Shown here: positions 32,054 through 33,493 of the stretch, one piece after another
Layout: each line of letters begins with the position of its first letter
How positions within the stretch are numbered: the first letter of the stretch is position 1
Assembly (NCBI RefSeq): GCF_937891065.1
Contig: NZ_CALAEQ010000206.1
Span: forward strand, 1-33,493
Length of the DNA: 33,493 nucleotides
Reading direction: 5' to 3'
From: an uncultured Lutibacter sp.
Lineage (GTDB): Bacteria > Bacteroidota > Bacteroidia > Flavobacteriales > Flavobacteriaceae
Position numbers and translations under genes: made by a program
The notes under the pieces: model-generated
Databases searched by the model: none
What the model saw: only the letters and a program-made list of their open reading frames with translations
What the model was told of the DNA's origin: nothing

Positions 32054-32151
32054 GTAATTGCTTTTAACATAATTGTTGACGATATAGACCTAAAGGCACT
32101 ATATCTGCAATTATGTGTAAATAGCCTGAAATTCGGCTATACAGCAATTAC
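32054..32151. repeat. 98-nt branched palindrome
   Basis: Perfect outer arms GTAATTGC / GCAATTAC close two hairpins. One has perfect stems ACATAATTG / CAATTATGT and GATATAG / CTATATC (32067-32116). The other is ATAGCC / GGCTAT (32121-32140). A cloverleaf-like three-way shape follows. It is followed by TATATTTG, a possible -7 box. It may be a structured RNA or a single-strand recombination site. Confidence 0.65.
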
Positions 32152-32173
32152 TGTATATTTGTATTATAATTTA

Positions 32174-32197
32174 TATTATGTTAAATAGAATGTTTAA
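32174..32197 (+). repeat. 24-bp direct repeat, copy 2
   Basis: Exact copy of 31590-31613, including what would be the last codons and stop of pfkB, here with no gene in front. Confidence 0.85.
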
Positions 32198-32221
32198 TTT
32201 AATCAAACCCTAACAAAATAG

Positions 32222-32824
32222 TTACCCTCTCTTTTCAATGACCAATGTTGTCATACTTCTTTTTTTTTCAACAATTGTTGTTTTTACATCTTCTATCATT
32301 AAAACACATTCTCTATTTATAATGTCTTGCAGAATATTAGTTGTTAATAAAAACCGAGTTGAACCATCAGGTAATTTATAAATTCCATTTTCTAAAACTT
32401 TTACTTGATCTTCAATTCCAAAATTAGATGCAGTTCTTATAAATAAACTCCCTTGAGGTTTTAATATTCTCATCAATTCATTAAGCATTTGTGTAAAATG
32501 GCTTAAATCTTTAGCAAAATGTAAAACCGCATTGCAAATCACATGATTAAAAGTATTTGATTCAAACGACATTTGATCTACTGAAGCCACACTAAAATTT
32601 TCATTTTGTAATTTATAGAGTTCTTTGCAATATTGTATGTCTTCTAAATTTATATCAATTCCATAGGTTTGAAAACCTGAATTATAAAACCACTTCAAAT
32701 TTCTACTACTTCCGCATCCTGCATCTAAAATTTTTGAGCCAATCGGGTATCTATCTTTTAAAATTTGATCTATAATATAAATATCAACACCTTCAATACT
32801 TTCCTTCAGCGCTTTTATGTTCAT
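32222..32824 (-). CDS. Class I SAM-dependent methyltransferase
   Basis: 200 residues. Motif I ILDAGCGSSRNLKWF (about 33-47) with the GxGxxR-type loop, motif II acidic YGIDINLEDI, VASVDQMSFESNTFNHVICNAVLHFAKD (motifs III-IV), and LNELMRILKPQGSLFIRTAS (motif V-VI) are all present. Methyltransferase type 11 family; substrate unknown. It is transcribed toward the pfkB gene and is divergent from the efflux gene. The stop is 24 nt beyond the right-hand direct repeat. Confidence 0.9.
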   Translation of the reverse strand: MNIKALKESIEGVDIYIIDQILKDRYPIGSKILDAGCGSSRNLKWFYNSGFQTYGIDINLEDIQYCKELYKLQNENFSVASVDQMSFESNTFNHVICNAVLHFAKDLSHFTQMLNELMRILKPQGSLFIRTASNFGIEDQVKVLENGIYKLPDGSTRFLLTTNILQDIINRECVLMIEDVKTTIVEKKRSMTTLVIEKRG

Positions 32825-32915
32825 GAATGAGAAATTTAAGAATGCAAATTACAAATTCTTATTTAGTGATAACATTTTACAATGACAAAAACGCAATACC
32901 ATAACACAATTACTG

Positions 32916-32923
32916 TACATTTG
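32916..32923 (+). promoter_or_regulatory. -7 box (TACATTTG) of the efflux gene
   Basis: Matches TAnnTTTG and ends only 4 nt before the ATG at 32928, so the mRNA may be leaderless or nearly so. A 17-bp sequence ending in this box recurs with one change at 32145-32161. No -33 element is evident. Confidence 0.35.
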
Positions 32924-32927
32924 CCAA

Positions 32928-33493
32928 ATGCAAAAACAGCATTCCTCCCAATTTGAATTTATAGCATTAATGGCATCTTTAATGTCTATAGCTGCACTCG
33001 CTATTGACGCTCTCCTACCTGCTTTAGAATATATTGGTTTTTCAATTGGTACAACAAACGTAATTGATAATCAATTATTAATTACCATGATATTTTTAGG
33101 ATTGGGATTAGGTCCATTATTTTTTGGACCAATTTCTGATAGTTTGGGTAGAAAACCTATTGTATATATGGGATTTGGTCTATTTATAATTGCAAGTATT
33201 ATTTGTGTTTTATCAGAAAGTTTAGAAATGATGGTTTTTGGAAGAATTTTACAAGGAATTGGACTTTCAGCACCTAGAACCATTAGTATTGCAATGGTTC
33301 GTGATACCTACAATGGTGATTATATGGCACGTATTATGTCGTTTGTAACAGTGGTTTTTATCTTTGTTCCTATCATTGCTCCTGCTCTAGGAAAATTTAT
33401 ACTAGATTATTATAATTGGCAAGCGATATTTTATATTCAACTGATATTTAGCGTGTTAGTATCTTGGTGGTTTTGGAAAAGACAGCCTGAAAC
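32928..33493 (+). CDS. MFS multidrug efflux transporter, Bcr/CflA type, 3'-truncated by window
   Basis: 188 codons from the ATG to the window edge (MQKQHSSQFEFIALMASLMSIAALAIDALLPAL). The first helix carries the family's A-x-D-x-LPAL motif, loop 2-3 has motif A as GPISDSLGRKPIVY, then helices with GRILQGIGLSAPRTISIAMVRDTY (motif B-like, with the conserved Arg) and FVTVVFIFVPIIAPALGKFIL (motif C-like, Pro-rich). About five of the twelve helices are in the window. Drug/proton antiport at the inner membrane is the family role; the substrate is unknown. The C-terminus lies outside the window. Confidence 0.88.
   Translation, partial: MQKQHSSQFEFIALMASLMSIAALAIDALLPALEYIGFSIGTTNVIDNQLLITMIFLGLGLGPLFFGPISDSLGRKPIVYMGFGLFIIASIICVLSESLEMMVFGRILQGIGLSAPRTISIAMVRDTYNGDYMARIMSFVTVVFIFVPIIAPALGKFILDYYNWQAIFYIQLIFSVLVSWWFWKRQPE

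Larger units (their letters stand above)
31614..32173. mobile_element. 560-bp non-coding insertion bracketed by direct repeats
   Basis: The segment between the two 24-bp repeats has no supported gene. It starts with a mixed, less AT-rich part (ACGGCCTC, GGCGTTGGCAAGCGGCTGC), then repeat copy 3, then a 98-nt branched palindrome at its right end. No transposase or integrase is present, so if it is a mobile element it is non-autonomous or a remnant. Confidence 0.5.

Noticed and set aside
33071-33283. Minus-strand ORF near the window end
   Set aside because: Antisense shadow of the efflux transporter gene, whose plus-strand frame is clear.

Overview
The window looks like a chromosomal segment of a member of the Flavobacteriaceae (Bacteroidota). 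The DNA is strongly AT-rich. Genes lack Shine-Dalgarno boxes, several starts are preceded by the Bacteroidota -7 box TAnnTTTG, and lipoproteins carry short lipoboxes. The gene set (half-size transketolase, bacillithiol enzyme BshA, aroB next to a stand-alone proline dehydrogenase, TypA, SusA-like amylase, LytTR regulator with membrane domain) is typical of that family. The genus cannot be fixed from the sequence alone.

Layout. 1-7.9 kb is core housekeeping: an exported protein often labelled 'asparagine synthetase B' (5' end outside the window), the N-terminal half of transketolase without its C-terminal partner, bshA, aroB (convergent, 4-nt overlap with bshA), proline dehydrogenase and typA, separated by clear terminators. 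8.0-9.15 kb holds a two-gene lipoprotein unit: a DUF2202 ferritin-like protein and a one-haem cytochrome c. 9.2-12.3 kb is a poorly coding, decayed accessory stretch. It has a wrecked NifX-type gene (minus strand), an orphan MarR regulator whose promoter is overlapped by an inverted repeat, a CAP-domain lipoprotein, and an unusual collection of inverted repeats and short repeats with C-rich (CCCC) motifs, several of them in hairpin loops. 12.3-16.4 kb has a thioesterase, a glycosyltransferase, a small four-helix membrane protein, a cold-shock-domain protein with a basic extension and an EamA transporter. 16.7-21.3 kb is a three-gene unit: a molybdopterin oxidoreductase, a fused ferredoxin/DmsC-like membrane anchor and a Cys/Met-metabolism PLP enzyme. 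It is probably a sulfur-compound reductase with a C-S lyase or a related function. 21.6-25.6 kb is the conserved arylesterase / YbbA / YbbP group. 25.7-28.6 kb has CspA, a ThiE-like protein with altered active-site residues, a one-domain DEAD-like protein and a membrane LytTR regulator. 28.8-31.6 kb is a translationally coupled exported GH13 amylase and PfkB-family sugar kinase. The end holds a methyltransferase and the start of a Bcr/CflA-type efflux pump.

The most unusual things are non-coding. (1) A 24-bp exact direct repeat, one copy covering the pfkB stop codon, brackets a 560-bp segment that contains a branched palindrome. (2) A degenerate repeat block in three copies (21.4, 27.6, 31.8 kb) keeps the same internal order; two copies sit beside LytTR sequence, one of which is only a C-terminal LytTR relic. 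(3) Three 71-74-nt imperfect palindromes with related arms and a C-rich core, plus other hairpins with CCCC loops and a 21-bp repeat with CCCC, lie between 10.6 and 12.2 kb. These may be mobile-element footprints, recombination sites or small structured RNAs; the sequence alone does not decide.
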